From assembly GCA_031362725.1 (NCBI GenBank), contig JANLTC010000229.1, positions 8,297 to 72,296 on the forward strand: 64,000 nt of DNA, in the 5' to 3' direction. The notes beneath the pieces are model-generated. The model did not search any database, was not told the DNA's origin, and saw only the letters and a list, made by a program, of their open reading frames with translations. Every line of letters starts with the position of its first letter. Within the stretch, counting starts at the first letter, position 1. Made by a program: the position numbers and the translations under genes. The stretch comes from PR03 sp031362725. Lineage in GTDB: Bacteria > Myxococcota_A > UBA9160 > PR03. Shown here in pieces: positions 52,502 through 61,068 of this stretch.

Positions 52502-53127
52502 ACCGCAGGGTGGTCGTGACCGGCATGGGCGGCCTGTGTCCGCTCGGTCAAGACTGGGATCAGGTCGGGCAGGCGCTGCGAGCGGGTCGCTCCGGTGTGT
52601 CGCGAGTCGAGGCGCTCGGCGACTTCGACGGCATGGAGACGCGGCTTGGCGCGCGGATCCTCGCGGAGATCGTCGGCTAGGCGACCAACTGCGACGGCGT
52701 CCACATCACGAGTCCCGATGCGGCCGGCATGCGACGCGTGATGGAGCTGGCGCTCGAGAACGCCGGCCTCGATGCGGCGTCGATCGCCTACGTCAACGCG
52801 CAGGGAACGGCGACGGAAGCCGGCGACATCGCCAAGTCCAAGGCGACGCACGAGGTGTTCGGCGCCGGCGTGCCGGTGTCGTCGCGCAAGAGCTTTTTCG
52901 GCCACACGCTCGGAGCTTGTGGCGCGATCGAAGCTTGGCTGACGATCGAGATGATGCGCGCGAGTTGGATTGCACCCACGCGGAATCTCGAAACGGGGAA
53001 CCCGCGCTGTGCGCCGCTCGACTACGTGCGATCGCCCCGGGCGGGACGCGCAGGTGCCGTTCGCAATGAGCAACAACTTCGCGTTCGGCGGCATCAACAC
53101 GTCGCTGATCTTCCGCCGCTGGGCCGG
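52498..53127 (+). pseudogene. Broken FabF-like ketosynthase: internal deletion, nonsense codon and frameshift
   Basis: ATG 52498 overlaps fabG and opens RRVVVTGMGGLCPLGQDWDQ through DFDGMETRLGAR, a normal FabF N-terminus. The frame then jumps to ILAEIVG, a TAG where Tyr or Phe is expected, and ATNCDGVHITSPDAAGM, skipping well over 150 residues that include the nucleophile Cys. Next come VNAQGTATEAGD (usual His is Gln), SFFGHTLGACG, and a frameshift after APLDYVR; the last strand (FAMSNNFAFGGINTSLIFRR, to 53127) is in another frame. The short repeat GAR at the junction hints at microhomology deletion. No active enzyme can be made. Confidence 0.85.
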
Positions 53128-53138
53128 GGAATGGCGCG

Positions 53139-53975
53139 CTACTGCGTCGCCTCGATGGCGCCCGACGAAGCTGGCTCGGGATCGATCGTCACTTCGAGGT
53201 CGGTCTCGGTCATGACCTCGTAGAGGTCGTCGGGCGCTGCCGCACCGATTGGCGAATCGTCCCACCAGTTGCCCTCGCCGTCGTTCTGCACGTACGCGTC
53301 GCGTGCGAAGACGTAATAGTCGAGGGCGGCGCGCTTGGCGGTTTCGATCTTGTCATCGGCCTGCGCGCGGCCGTTGACGGCGAAGAGCATCCCGAGTCCG
53401 GGTACGCCGACACCAAACCACATAAGCGGGTTCAGGACGACGCCGATCATGCCGCCCACCGCGTCGCGCGGTGTCGAGGGACCGAGCAGCGGCACGACCA
53501 TGTAGGGACCCGGCGGGATGCCCCACGTCGCAAACATCTTGCCGAGGCTCTCGTCGTAGCTTTCGAGTCCGAGCTTGCTCGCAGGATCGAAGATCCCACC
53601 CAGCCCCAGCGTGCTGTTGACCAGGAAGCGCGCCAGCTCCGTCCCCGCCTTCTCGCCTTCTGCTTGGCCCAGCGTACTGAGGAAGCGCTGGGGGAACGTG
53701 AGGTTGCGGTAGGCGTTCGAAATGCCGTCGCGCATCACGCGGGGCGTGACCTTCTTCCAACCCCGCGCAAGCGGGCCGAGGGCGTGATCGTCGATGCTGC
53801 GATTGATGCCAAATACGGGGCGGTTCACCGGCTCCCACGAGTCGTGAATCTGCTGCGACTCGGGTGTCCGCGCGCAGCCGGCGAGGCCAGCGCACAGAAC
53901 CAATAACGGTCCGCCCAGGGCGAGTCGCCCGCGCCAGCGGCTGTGCCGTGATCGTTGGTCGACGCGGTCCACCAC
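53139..53975 (-). CDS. mlaA: MlaA/VacJ outer-membrane lipoprotein
   Basis: The outer-membrane component of the Mla pathway, which removes misplaced phospholipids from the outer leaflet. The 278 residues include a lipoprotein signal (GGPLLVLCAGLAGC), IHDSWEPVNRPVFGINRSID (the DPWEPxNR hallmark), RDGISNAYRNLTFPQRF, RFLVNSTLGLGGIFDPAS, DESLGKMFATWGIPPGPYMV and VPLLGPSTPRDAVGG. Adjacent in-frame GTGs at 53975 and 53972 are both possible starts after GGGAGAG. Other Mla subunits are not in the window. It converges with the broken ketosynthase 11 bases away. Confidence 0.9.
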   Translation of the reverse strand: MVDRVDQRSRHSRWRGRLALGGPLLVLCAGLAGCARTPESQQIHDSWEPVNRPVFGINRSIDDHALGPLARGWKKVTPRVMRDGISNAYRNLTFPQRFLSTLGQAEGEKAGTELARFLVNSTLGLGGIFDPASKLGLESYDESLGKMFATWGIPPGPYMVVPLLGPSTPRDAVGGMIGVVLNPLMWFGVGVPGLGMLFAVNGRAQADDKIETAKRAALDYYVFARDAYVQNDGEGNWWDDSPIGAAAPDDLYEVMTETDLEVTIDPEPASSGAIEATQ

Positions 53976-54136
53976 AGTGCCGTCTCTCCCTGCCCGGCAA
54001 CTCGAGCGAGCGGCCGCTGACTGCTGCGCAGTATCGACCTGAAGCGAGGGTTCGGGGAGCCCTCGATTGAGGTCCGAGTCGAAAATGTCGCGGGACGTGA
54101 CCGAAGCTGTCACGCGGCCGTGGTTTCCTCGTCTTT

Positions 54137-54199
54137 GAGCCAGGCGCCGGCCTTTCTGACAGCCCCCTCGAATCGACCCCGGTCGTCGGCGCCTGGCTC
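54137..54199. repeat. 12-bp inverted repeat in the intergenic region
   Basis: GAGCCAGGCGCC (54137-54148) and GGCGCCTGGCTC (54188-54199) are exact reverse complements separated by 39 bases, between the divergent mlaA and zinc-ribbon genes. Each arm contains the palindrome GGCGCC. It could form a long hairpin in the leader of the 54252 gene, or be paired protein-binding sites. It is not followed by a T-run. Confidence 0.55.
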
Positions 54200-54251
54200 G
54201 AAACCTCTTGCCGCTCGCGGCAACGAAGGAAAGAGACGGAGGTTCGCAGCA

Positions 54252-54491
54252 ATGGCTCGATCTCACGCGACCGCGCGGCGCCTCACGGCACGTGCGATCA
54301 CCCCCGAATCCTGCAGCGTATGCGGCGGCTCCGACGTCGCGATCGACGAGGTCTTCGAGCGCGGCTTGTGGTTGCTCTCGGAGTGCCGACGATGTCAACA
54401 TCAGTGGACCGAAGGTCCGCTCGGCAGCCCGCGTGGACCGGTCGTCCGTGCGGTCGCAGCGGCGAGCGATCAGCAAGCAGCCGCGGCGTAG
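54252..54491 (+). CDS. Small zinc-ribbon-like protein
   Basis: A 79-residue protein with two Cys pairs: CSVCGGSDVAIDEVFERG and then LLSECRRCQHQW, the layout of a small zinc ribbon. The N-terminus is basic (ARSHATARRLTAR) and the C-terminus Ala-rich. GGAGG lies upstream of ATG 54252; the frame is open further upstream but covers the inverted repeat. It is 45 bases before the first ArsA gene. Function unknown. Confidence 0.6.
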   Translation: MARSHATARRLTARAITPESCSVCGGSDVAIDEVFERGLWLLSECRRCQHQWTEGPLGSPRGPVVRAVAAASDQQAAAA

Positions 54492-54536
54492 CGACCGGGC
54501 GAACTCGCGCTGCGCGGCAGGTGATAGCCTGCGCTC

Positions 54537-55730
54537 GTGAGACTGATTTTCTACACGGGCAAGGGAGGCGTCGGCAAGACGACGACGGCTGCGGCCTCTG
54601 CCGCGCACGCTGCGGCGCTCGGCCACCGGACGCTGGTGCTCTCGGCGGATCCGGCGCACAGCCTCGGCGACGTACTCGGGGTCGCGCAGGGCACCAAGAC
54701 GACGGCGCCGGTCGAGATCGCGAAGCGCCTCCGCGCGCTCGAAATCGATGCGCGCGCGACGCTCGATCCGCACTGGGGCGCGATTCGCGACTACCTGGTC
54801 TCGCTGTTCCGCCACCAGGGCATCGAGGACGTGATCGCCGACGAGCTGGCGCTGCTGCCGGGTGCCGAGGAAGTCGCGGCGCTACTCGCCGTCGAGGAAG
54901 CCGCACGCTCGGGTGACTACGACCTCTGCATCGTCGACTGCGCGCCGACCGGTTCGACGCTGCGCCTGGTGACGCTGCCGGAGATTGCGAGTCGCACGCT
55001 GCGATTGCTGCTGCGCGTGCAGCGCGCGGTTGCGGCGGTGGTGTCGCCGATCGCGCGCGCCGTCGTTCCGGTGCCGCTGCCCGGTCCCGACGTGTTCCGC
55101 GATCTCGACGCGCTGCTCTACAAGCGACTCGCCACGCTGCGGGAGATCCTGCTGTCGGCCGACACCAGCGTGCGCATCGTGGTGACGCCCGAGCGCATGG
55201 TGATCGACGAGGCGCTGCGCGCGCACACTGATCTCGCGCTCTTCGAACTGCGCTGCGACGCCGTCGTGATGAACCGTCTCTTCCCGCCCGCGGCGGCGGC
55301 CGAAGCGTTTTTCGAGGGCTGGGGTCGCTGGCAAGAGGAGCGACTCACGGAAGTGACGGAACTCTTTGCGCCGCTGCCGGTGCTGCAGGCACAGCTGGCT
55401 CCCGATGAGGTCGTGGGTGCCGCGGCGCTCGCCGCGCACGGTGCGTTGATCTTCGCGGACGCCGATCCGGCCGCGATCCTTTGCGGCGCGCCGCGATTGC
55501 GCTTCCCGCGCGATGAACGCGGCTATCGCGTCGAGCTGCCGCTGCCGCATGCGCGAAGCGATGCGCTCGATGTCGCGAAGCTGGACGACACGCTGCTGGT
55601 GCGCACGGGCAATCGTCGTCGCGCAATCCCGCTGCCGCGCAAGCTCGCGCAGCTGTCGCTGGTCAGCGCGAAGCTCGAAGCCGGGATGCTGGTCGTGCGA
55701 CTCGCACCGGCCGCCGACGGAGCGCGCTGA
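54537..55730 (+). CDS. ArsA/Get3-type ATPase, first of tandem pair
   Basis: A 397-residue deviant-Walker ATPase: FYTGKGGVGKTTTAAASAAH (signature Lys P-loop), VLSADPAHSLGDVLG (switch I), CIVDCAPTGSTLRLV (switch II) and VVMNRLFPP. The C-terminal 80-odd residues (PRDERGYRVELPLPHA, DDTLLVRTGNRRRAIPLPRK) look like the HSP20-like ArsA tail. With the next gene it would give a two-subunit equivalent of the fused bacterial ArsA. No ArsB, ArsD or ArsR is nearby, so arsenite export is unlikely; tail-anchored protein or complex-assembly roles are possible. GTG start at 54537. Confidence 0.88.
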   Translation: MRLIFYTGKGGVGKTTTAAASAAHAAALGHRTLVLSADPAHSLGDVLGVAQGTKTTAPVEIAKRLRALEIDARATLDPHWGAIRDYLVSLFRHQGIEDVIADELALLPGAEEVAALLAVEEAARSGDYDLCIVDCAPTGSTLRLVTLPEIASRTLRLLLRVQRAVAAVVSPIARAVVPVPLPGPDVFRDLDALLYKRLATLREILLSADTSVRIVVTPERMVIDEALRAHTDLALFELRCDAVVMNRLFPPAAAAEAFFEGWGRWQEERLTEVTELFAPLPVLQAQLAPDEVVGAAALAAHGALIFADADPAAILCGAPRLRFPRDERGYRVELPLPHARSDALDVAKLDDTLLVRTGNRRRAIPLPRKLAQLSLVSAKLEAGMLVVRLAPAADGAR

Positions 55731-56890
55731 TGCGCGTCGTGCTGCTCACCGGCAAGGGCGGCGTCGGCAAGACGACGCTCTCGGCCGCGACGGCGATCGG
55801 CGCCGCCGACCACGGCCATCGCGTCTTCCTGCTCTCGACCGATCCCGCGCACAGTGTCGGCGATGCGCTCGGCAGGCCGGTCGGCGCACGGCCAGTCGAA
55901 GTGGCACCGAACGTCGTCGCGCAGGAAGTCGCCGTGCTCGACGAACTCGATCGCTCGTGGTCGGCGATCCAGGACTGGCTGCGCCAACTGTTGCGCGAAG
56001 GTGCCGACGAGCTGCTCGCGGAAGAAGTGTTGGTGTTCCCGGGACTCGAAGAACTCATCGCGCTGCGCGCGATCCGCGAGGTCGAGGCGCTTGGCGATTT
56101 CGACGTCTGCGTCGTCGATTGCGCGCCGACCGGTTCGACGCTGCGCATGCTGCGCTTTCCCGATGCGCTCGCGGTGTTCATGGGCGGCCTCTTCGATCTC
56201 GAGCGCCGCGCCGCGCGCGCGCTGCGGCCGATCCTCGGCGCAATCGGGATGCGCGGGCTCGTGCCGAGCGACGAGGTGTTCGGCGCCTTCGAACGGCTGG
56301 TGCGCGACGTCGATGACGTGCGTCAGATCCTGCTCGACGGCGATCGCACCAGCGCGCGGCTCGTCACGAACGCAGCCCGCGTGGTGGTGGACGAGACGCG
56401 TCGCTCGTTCGCGTACCTGTGCCTTTACGGCGTCGCGACCGATGCCGTGCTGGTGAATCGCCTGCTGCCCGAGGTCGCACGCGATGGCTTCTTCGCCAAG
56501 TGGGTCGCTCGCGAGCAGGAGGAGATGCAGTCGCTCGAAGCCAGCTTCGGCGTGCCGCTGCTGCGCGCGCAGTTGCGCGCCGCCGAGCCGATCGGGGTCG
56601 ATGCGCTGCGCGCGTTGTCGCGCGAGGTCTACGGCGAGCGCGATCCCGCGGCGATCCTGCACCGCGGTCGCCCGCTGCGCTGGCGGAGAGTCGGCGCCGC
56701 GACGTTGCTGGAGATCGACCTCCCGAACGTCTCGAAAGAAGAAGTCGAAGTGACCGTCCACGGCGACGACCTTCACCTCCGCGTTCGCGACGCCCGGCGC
56801 GTCATCGCCCTGCCCGCCTCTCTAGTGGGCCGCCGCCTGACCAGCGCCACCCTCCACCACGACCTCCTCGAAGTTCGCTTCGCCCGATGA
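55730..56890 (+). CDS. ArsA/Get3-type ATPase, second of tandem pair
   Basis: A 386-residue paralogue of the preceding protein: LLTGKGGVGKTTLSAATAIG, FLLSTDPAHSVGDALG, VCVVDCAPTGSTLRML, AVLVNRLLPEVARDG and an HSP20-like tail (LEIDLPNVSKEEVEVTVHGD, DLHLRVRDARRVIALPASLV). The start ATG shares a base with the previous stop (TGATG), so the pair is made in equal amounts and may heterodimerise. Function inferred only at the level of ATP-driven chaperone or ion ATPase. Confidence 0.88.
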   Translation: MRVVLLTGKGGVGKTTLSAATAIGAADHGHRVFLLSTDPAHSVGDALGRPVGARPVEVAPNVVAQEVAVLDELDRSWSAIQDWLRQLLREGADELLAEEVLVFPGLEELIALRAIREVEALGDFDVCVVDCAPTGSTLRMLRFPDALAVFMGGLFDLERRAARALRPILGAIGMRGLVPSDEVFGAFERLVRDVDDVRQILLDGDRTSARLVTNAARVVVDETRRSFAYLCLYGVATDAVLVNRLLPEVARDGFFAKWVAREQEEMQSLEASFGVPLLRAQLRAAEPIGVDALRALSREVYGERDPAAILHRGRPLRWRRVGAATLLEIDLPNVSKEEVEVTVHGDDLHLRVRDARRVIALPASLVGRRLTSATLHHDLLEVRFAR

Positions 56891-56948
56891 GGAGAAAGGG
56901 GACGGTCCTCCTGATGGACTGGCCGAGGACTCGAGGGACACGCTTCGG

Positions 56949-57740
56949 GTGACGACGAGACTGCCTGACTTCGCGCGACCGCCGCGCCGGATCGTGTCGC
57001 TGGTTCCCAGCTTGACCGAGTCGCTGTTCGCGCTCGGGCTCGGAGATCGCGTGGTGGGCGTGACCGACTGGTGCGTACATCCGGCCGCCGCGGTTGCCGC
57101 GCTCCAAAAGGTCGGCGGAACGAAGGACGCGAGTGCCGCCGCGATCCTCGCGCTCGCGCCCGATCTCGTGATCGCGAACCAGGAGGAGAACACGCGTCGC
57201 GTCGTCGACCAGCTGCGCGGGGCGGGTCTCATCGTCTGGGTGACCTACCCACGCACCGTTCGCGAAGGCGCGACGCTGCTGCGCGAACTCGCGGCTCTCG
57301 GCGCGACGCCCGCCGCGATCGCCGGGGTCGTCGAGCCAGTCGAGGCGGCCATCGCCGCTGCCGAAGCCGCAAGGCCCGCGTTCCCGGCGCGCGTCTTCTG
57401 CCCGATCTGGCGCGACCCCTGGATGACGGTGCGTCGCGACACCTACATCCATTCGATGCTGGAGTTGTGCGGCGGCGCGAACGTCTTTGCCGACCGGAGC
57501 GATCGCCGTTACCCGATCGTCGACCTGCAAGTGGTCGTCGCGGCCGCGCCCGAGGTGATCCTGCTCCCCGACGAGCCCTACGCTTTCGGGCCGCGCGATG
57601 CACGGGAGTTGGCGCGCCTCGACATCCCGGCGAGCCACGCGGGTCGCATCCATTGCGTAGACGGCACATGGGTGTCGTGGTACGGTCCGCGCATTCGACC
57701 GGCCGTGACCGCACTCTGCTCGCTACTCCAACCGAGCTGA
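56949..57740 (+). CDS. BtuF-like helical-backbone metal/cobalamin-binding protein without signal peptide
   Basis: The 263 residues fit the class III periplasmic binding protein fold: RRIVSLVPSLTESLFALGLG, VVGVTDWCVHPAA, GTKDASAAAILALAPDLVIA, EENTRRVVDQLRGAG, and DLQVVVAAAPEVILLPDEPY. Normally such proteins deliver cobalamin or haem to BtuCD-type importers, but this one starts directly before the first strand with no signal peptide (GTG 56949), so it may stay in the cytoplasm or have lost export. No ABC permease or ATPase is adjacent. Confidence 0.82.
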   Translation: MTTRLPDFARPPRRIVSLVPSLTESLFALGLGDRVVGVTDWCVHPAAAVAALQKVGGTKDASAAAILALAPDLVIANQEENTRRVVDQLRGAGLIVWVTYPRTVREGATLLRELAALGATPAAIAGVVEPVEAAIAAAEAARPAFPARVFCPIWRDPWMTVRRDTYIHSMLELCGGANVFADRSDRRYPIVDLQVVVAAAPEVILLPDEPYAFGPRDARELARLDIPASHAGRIHCVDGTWVSWYGPRIRPAVTALCSLLQPS

Positions 57741-58025
57741 GGACCCTCGCGAGCCGCCCCCCTGACCGGCTTCGCCCCCCAAGTCCGGACGAGATCTGGA
57801 AGAGAACCCGGAGTGGCAAGGTGCCTCCGGGCCTTCGGCAACCGGCGCGGGTGCACGAGAGCTGCACGGTCACGAGTAAGAAAGCACTCGAGTAATCCGC
57901 CCGTCCTGCCGACGAGAATGGCCGAAACCGGGTACGGCCTGCGTTCGAGGCGAACGTCGGCGTCCCGCAGACAAGCTGCTCCGCGCCGCGAAGCGCGAGG
58001 GCCCGAGGCAGGGGGAACCCGTCCC

Positions 58026-59582
58026 ATGGTGCGGCGGAACACGAATCGGCAGATGGACGTCTTTGTGGTGAGATCGAGCGCATGTGCGCGCGTGATCGTC
58101 GCCGCAGCCATTGCGGTGTGGACGTTCGGCGCAGCCGGCGCTGGCGCCGCGACCGTCTCGGAAGTGCGCGTTGGCACGCACGACGACGGGCACACGCGCA
58201 TCGTCGTCGAGTTGGATTCTCCTGCGGGCTATCGACTCCAGGCGCCTCGCGAGGGTCAGAAGCCCGAGCTGATCGTCGATGTCGACGCCACCAGCATCGA
58301 GCGCGACGTGCCCTCGAAGAGTCGCGTCGTGAAGAAGGTCCACGTCGAGCCGAGTGGTTCCGGCGCGACCGTGCACATCTCGCTCGCAACGAGCGACGTT
58401 GCGGTCAAGGAGATGCTGCTCGCGAACCCGCCGCGGATCGTCTTCGATCTGAAGGCGCGGGGTCCGATCCCGAAGAGCGACGCCACTGCGGACGCCGCCG
58501 CCGAAGAGTCAGAGGCCCCGGCCAGCGCCGAGAAGGTTGCGGTCGCGCCGCTGACACCTGCGAAGGTCGAAGCCCCGAAGAGCGAGCCCGTCGTCCTTGC
58601 GGCGGCCGAGCCCGCGCCTGTCCCCGAGAAGCGCGAACCGCCCATCGTGCTCGAAGCGCCGCCGCATGCCGCGCCAATGGCCGAAGCGAAGCGCGACGCC
58701 ATGCCGCCGCCGCCCACGACTCCGCAAGCGGGCTCCGATCCGACCACGCCCGGGCAGGAAGCCACGAAGCCCACGCTGATCCCGCCCGTCGAGCGCGAGA
58801 GGAGCGGCGCGCAATTGGCGCCCGCCGCGACGTCGATCGCCGCGGCCGCCGAAGCGCGCCGCAACGCGATCGCCGAGAAGGCAGCGCGGGAGACCTCGAG
58901 TGGCGAGTCGCTCGTGGATCTCGCGATGAGCCCGATGGGTCTGGCCACGATCGGTGGCGTCGTGCTGCTGCTCGCGATCGTGGTGATGCGCCGCCGCCGT
59001 GGAGCCGAGGACGACGATCCGCTCTACGCAGTGATGTCCGCCGACGACGCCGGCGTGGGTGTCTCGATGGACGCCGCCTACCCGGCGACCGACGAGGCCG
59101 AGAGCCGCCCGCCCGTGCTGGCCAGCCTGGGAGCCTATGACACGGATGCCTTCGAGGAAGCTTCCGAGCCCGCGGTCCGCGAATACGGCAGCGGCCAGCG
59201 CCAGCTCCCACTCGCGAGCGTGAACGCGCCGACCGAGCCGGCTGCAGGCGAGATGCTGGGCGACGACTCCAACTCGATCTTTGCGTCCGAACCCGAAGTC
59301 GTCGCGATGACGGTGCCGTCGATCGCGCCGGCGTTCCAGCCGACCCCGGCCGCGACACCGGTCGCGCAGATTTCCTCCGAGGTCGAGCGCCGCGTATCGG
59401 AGCTCGAGCGCCGACTGGAACTTCTCACCGAGGCGCGCGAGCGGCTCGAACGACAGGTGGCCGCACAAACCGAAGAGCTGCGCGTGCAGCGCGCGGCGAT
59501 TGCGCGAACGCAGCGGGTCGTCCGTACGATCGCCAAGACCGAGGACATGGCGACGGAACCGGTACCGCGAGCCAACGCATGA
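58026..59582 (+). CDS. AMIN-domain, FimV-like membrane protein
   Basis: A 518-residue envelope protein. N-terminal signal sequence (VIVAAAIAVWTFGAAGAGAA), an AMIN domain at about 43-140 (VSEVRVGTHDDGHTRIVVEL, RLQAPREGQKPELIVDVD, NPPRIVFDLKARG) of the type that binds peptidoglycan, and a long Pro/Ala/Glu linker. A single helix (GLATIGGVVLLLAIVVM) is followed by RRRRG, then an acidic cytoplasmic part with a coiled coil near the end (SEVERRVSELERRLELLTEA, RERLERQVAAQTEELRVQRA). This resembles FimV or pilus/secretion-linked scaffold proteins. ATG 58026 or 58053 may start it. The 285 bases upstream hold no gene that I can see. Confidence 0.78.
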   Translation: MVRRNTNRQMDVFVVRSSACARVIVAAAIAVWTFGAAGAGAATVSEVRVGTHDDGHTRIVVELDSPAGYRLQAPREGQKPELIVDVDATSIERDVPSKSRVVKKVHVEPSGSGATVHISLATSDVAVKEMLLANPPRIVFDLKARGPIPKSDATADAAAEESEAPASAEKVAVAPLTPAKVEAPKSEPVVLAAAEPAPVPEKREPPIVLEAPPHAAPMAEAKRDAMPPPPTTPQAGSDPTTPGQEATKPTLIPPVERERSGAQLAPAATSIAAAAEARRNAIAEKAARETSSGESLVDLAMSPMGLATIGGVVLLLAIVVMRRRRGAEDDDPLYAVMSADDAGVGVSMDAAYPATDEAESRPPVLASLGAYDTDAFEEASEPAVREYGSGQRQLPLASVNAPTEPAAGEMLGDDSNSIFASEPEVVAMTVPSIAPAFQPTPAATPVAQISSEVERRVSELERRLELLTEARERLERQVAAQTEELRVQRAAIARTQRVVRTIAKTEDMATEPVPRANA

Positions 59583-59675
59583 TCTCCGCACCGCGGCCGC
59601 GGACGGCCGCGCGCTTCTAGAAGAAGATGGATCAGGGGTCCGGCCCGGCCGGCCCCGCATGGACGGCGCGCACCT

Positions 59676-60155
59676 TCAGTAGGGCGTGCCGTTTTTGCGT
59701 GTGAAGCGCCACTGGCCGTCGTCGCCGAGGGTCGCCTGAATGTCGTCGTCGGGATAAAAGACCTCGTCGCCCGGCCGCCGATCGCCGACTTCGAGGATCA
59801 CGACGTCCCGGCTCGTGCGGTTCTCGATGTGATGCGCAGTGCCACCGGCCGCGAAGCCCGCGCACAGGCCCGGACGAAGCTGCGTCTCGCCCGCATCGGT
59901 GACGAGCGTCGGCTCGCCTTCGAGTACGTAGATGAACTCGTCTTGCTGGCTGTGTCGATGGTGCAGCGCCGATCGACCGCCCGGAGCAAGCCGCGTGTGA
60001 TTCACGCCGAAGTTGGTGATGCCGAAGCAATCGCCGAGCGGTCGCTTCTCGCGAGCCGATACGCGCGACGCGAACGGCTCCGGGTAGTTCGAAGGCCGCT
60101 TGCGGGGCGCCGCGGCAGCGGCTTCGATGGCGACGGTCGGATCCGGCTTCGTCAC
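59676..60155 (-). CDS. Cupin-domain protein
   Basis: The 159-residue single cupin has the two motifs: SALHHRHSQQDEFIYVLEGE (metal ligands His-His-Glu) and AAGGTAHHIENRTSRDVVIL (last His), preceded by FGITNFGVNHTRLAPGG. Such proteins bind sugars or oxidise small molecules. ATG 60155 overlaps the pantothenate kinase stop (ATGA), so the two are co-translated. Substrate unknown. Confidence 0.85.
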   Translation of the reverse strand: MTKPDPTVAIEAAAAAPRKRPSNYPEPFASRVSAREKRPLGDCFGITNFGVNHTRLAPGGRSALHHRHSQQDEFIYVLEGEPTLVTDAGETQLRPGLCAGFAAGGTAHHIENRTSRDVVILEVGDRRPGDEVFYPDDDIQATLGDDGQWRFTRKNGTPY

Positions 60156-61024
60156 GCAGCGCGGCTCTCGCTCGCGATCCGCAGGGCGCCGAGCGCGCCC
60201 GCGAACTCGCCGTTCGAAAGAAACACGGGATCGCGTCCGTGACCACGCAGGAAGTTTCCGAGCATCCCGGCCATTGCCGGATTGCGGCGCAACGTCGAGC
60301 CGCCGAATGCGATGCGCTGCACCTGCGTGGCGGCGCTCAGTGCGGTGCAGACCAGCGAGATGTTCTCGGCAATCAATCCCATGATCGCGTGCGCAACGTC
60401 GGCGCGGTCGATCGCTTCGCCGTCGCGCAGCCGGCGCGCATACTTGCCGAAGTTCGCGGCGGTGAGATCGCCCGCGAGCGGGATTCCGCCAGCCGGGTAG
60501 ATGTCGGAGACGAGCAGATCGACGGACTGGCGCGAGCCGCGCTGCGCGAGCGCAGCGATCTCATCGAATTCGCTGGTTCCGAGCAATCCCGCGGCGAGAC
60601 CGAGCAGCGTGCCGCCGCCGAGTGCCGTGCCACCGATGCGCGTCACCAAGGCGCCGTCGACCAGCAGGATCGACGTGCCGGTGCCGACCGAGACGAGCAG
60701 GTAGCGGGGCACGCGCACGCCCTCCTGCTCGGCGAGCAGCGCGGCGGCGCCCGCGCCCCACGCCGCGAACTCGTTCACTTGCACCAATTCGCCGGGCAGC
60801 GCGCGTGCCAGCATCGTCGCACCGCCGCCCGTCAGCCCGACGCGCGCTGCGCCGATCGCGACGAGCGCAGCGCGACTTGTATCGCCGTCCTCGGTTGGAA
60901 GCAGCCGGAACTCGACCCCGCCTTCCGGCGTCCGGAGGGCGAGCTTCGCCAGCGTTGCGCCCCAATCGACGCCGATCGCCACGTTGGGAGAGTTGGTTGC
61001 GCGTTTCAGGGTCGCGGTTCCCAT
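60152..61024 (-). CDS. coaW: Type II pantothenate kinase
   Basis: Phosphorylates pantothenate, the first step of coenzyme A synthesis. The 290 residues show the eukaryote-like/Staphylococcus CoaW fold: NVAIGVDWGATLAKLALR (phosphate loop), VGLTGGGATMLARAL, VQVNEFAAWGAGAAALLAEQ, YLLVSVGTGTSILLVDG, RIGGTALGGGTLLGLAAGLL and RIAFGGSTLRRNPAMAGML. ATG at 61024 is preferred; the frame extends to 61057. It starts 44 bases from the divergent gspA. Confidence 0.88.
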   Translation of the reverse strand: MGTATLKRATNSPNVAIGVDWGATLAKLALRTPEGGVEFRLLPTEDGDTSRAALVAIGAARVGLTGGGATMLARALPGELVQVNEFAAWGAGAAALLAEQEGVRVPRYLLVSVGTGTSILLVDGALVTRIGGTALGGGTLLGLAAGLLGTSEFDEIAALAQRGSRQSVDLLVSDIYPAGGIPLAGDLTAANFGKYARRLRDGEAIDRADVAHAIMGLIAENISLVCTALSAATQVQRIAFGGSTLRRNPAMAGMLGNFLRGHGRDPVFLSNGEFAGALGALRIASESRAA

Positions 61025-61068
61025 CGCTTCAGTCGGGTGATAGCCTTGGCGATCCAACAGGTTGGCCG

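Noticed and set aside
54537..56890. Arsenical resistance operon
   Set aside because: Two ArsA-like ATPases are present but no arsB/acr3, arsC, arsD or arsR is visible nearby, so the label is not supported.
57741..58025. Possible riboswitch in the leader of the AMIN-domain gene
   Set aside because: The region has GC-rich pieces such as GGTGCCTCCGGGCC, but I could not match cobalamin, cyclic-di-GMP or other known aptamer cores, so nothing is annotated.
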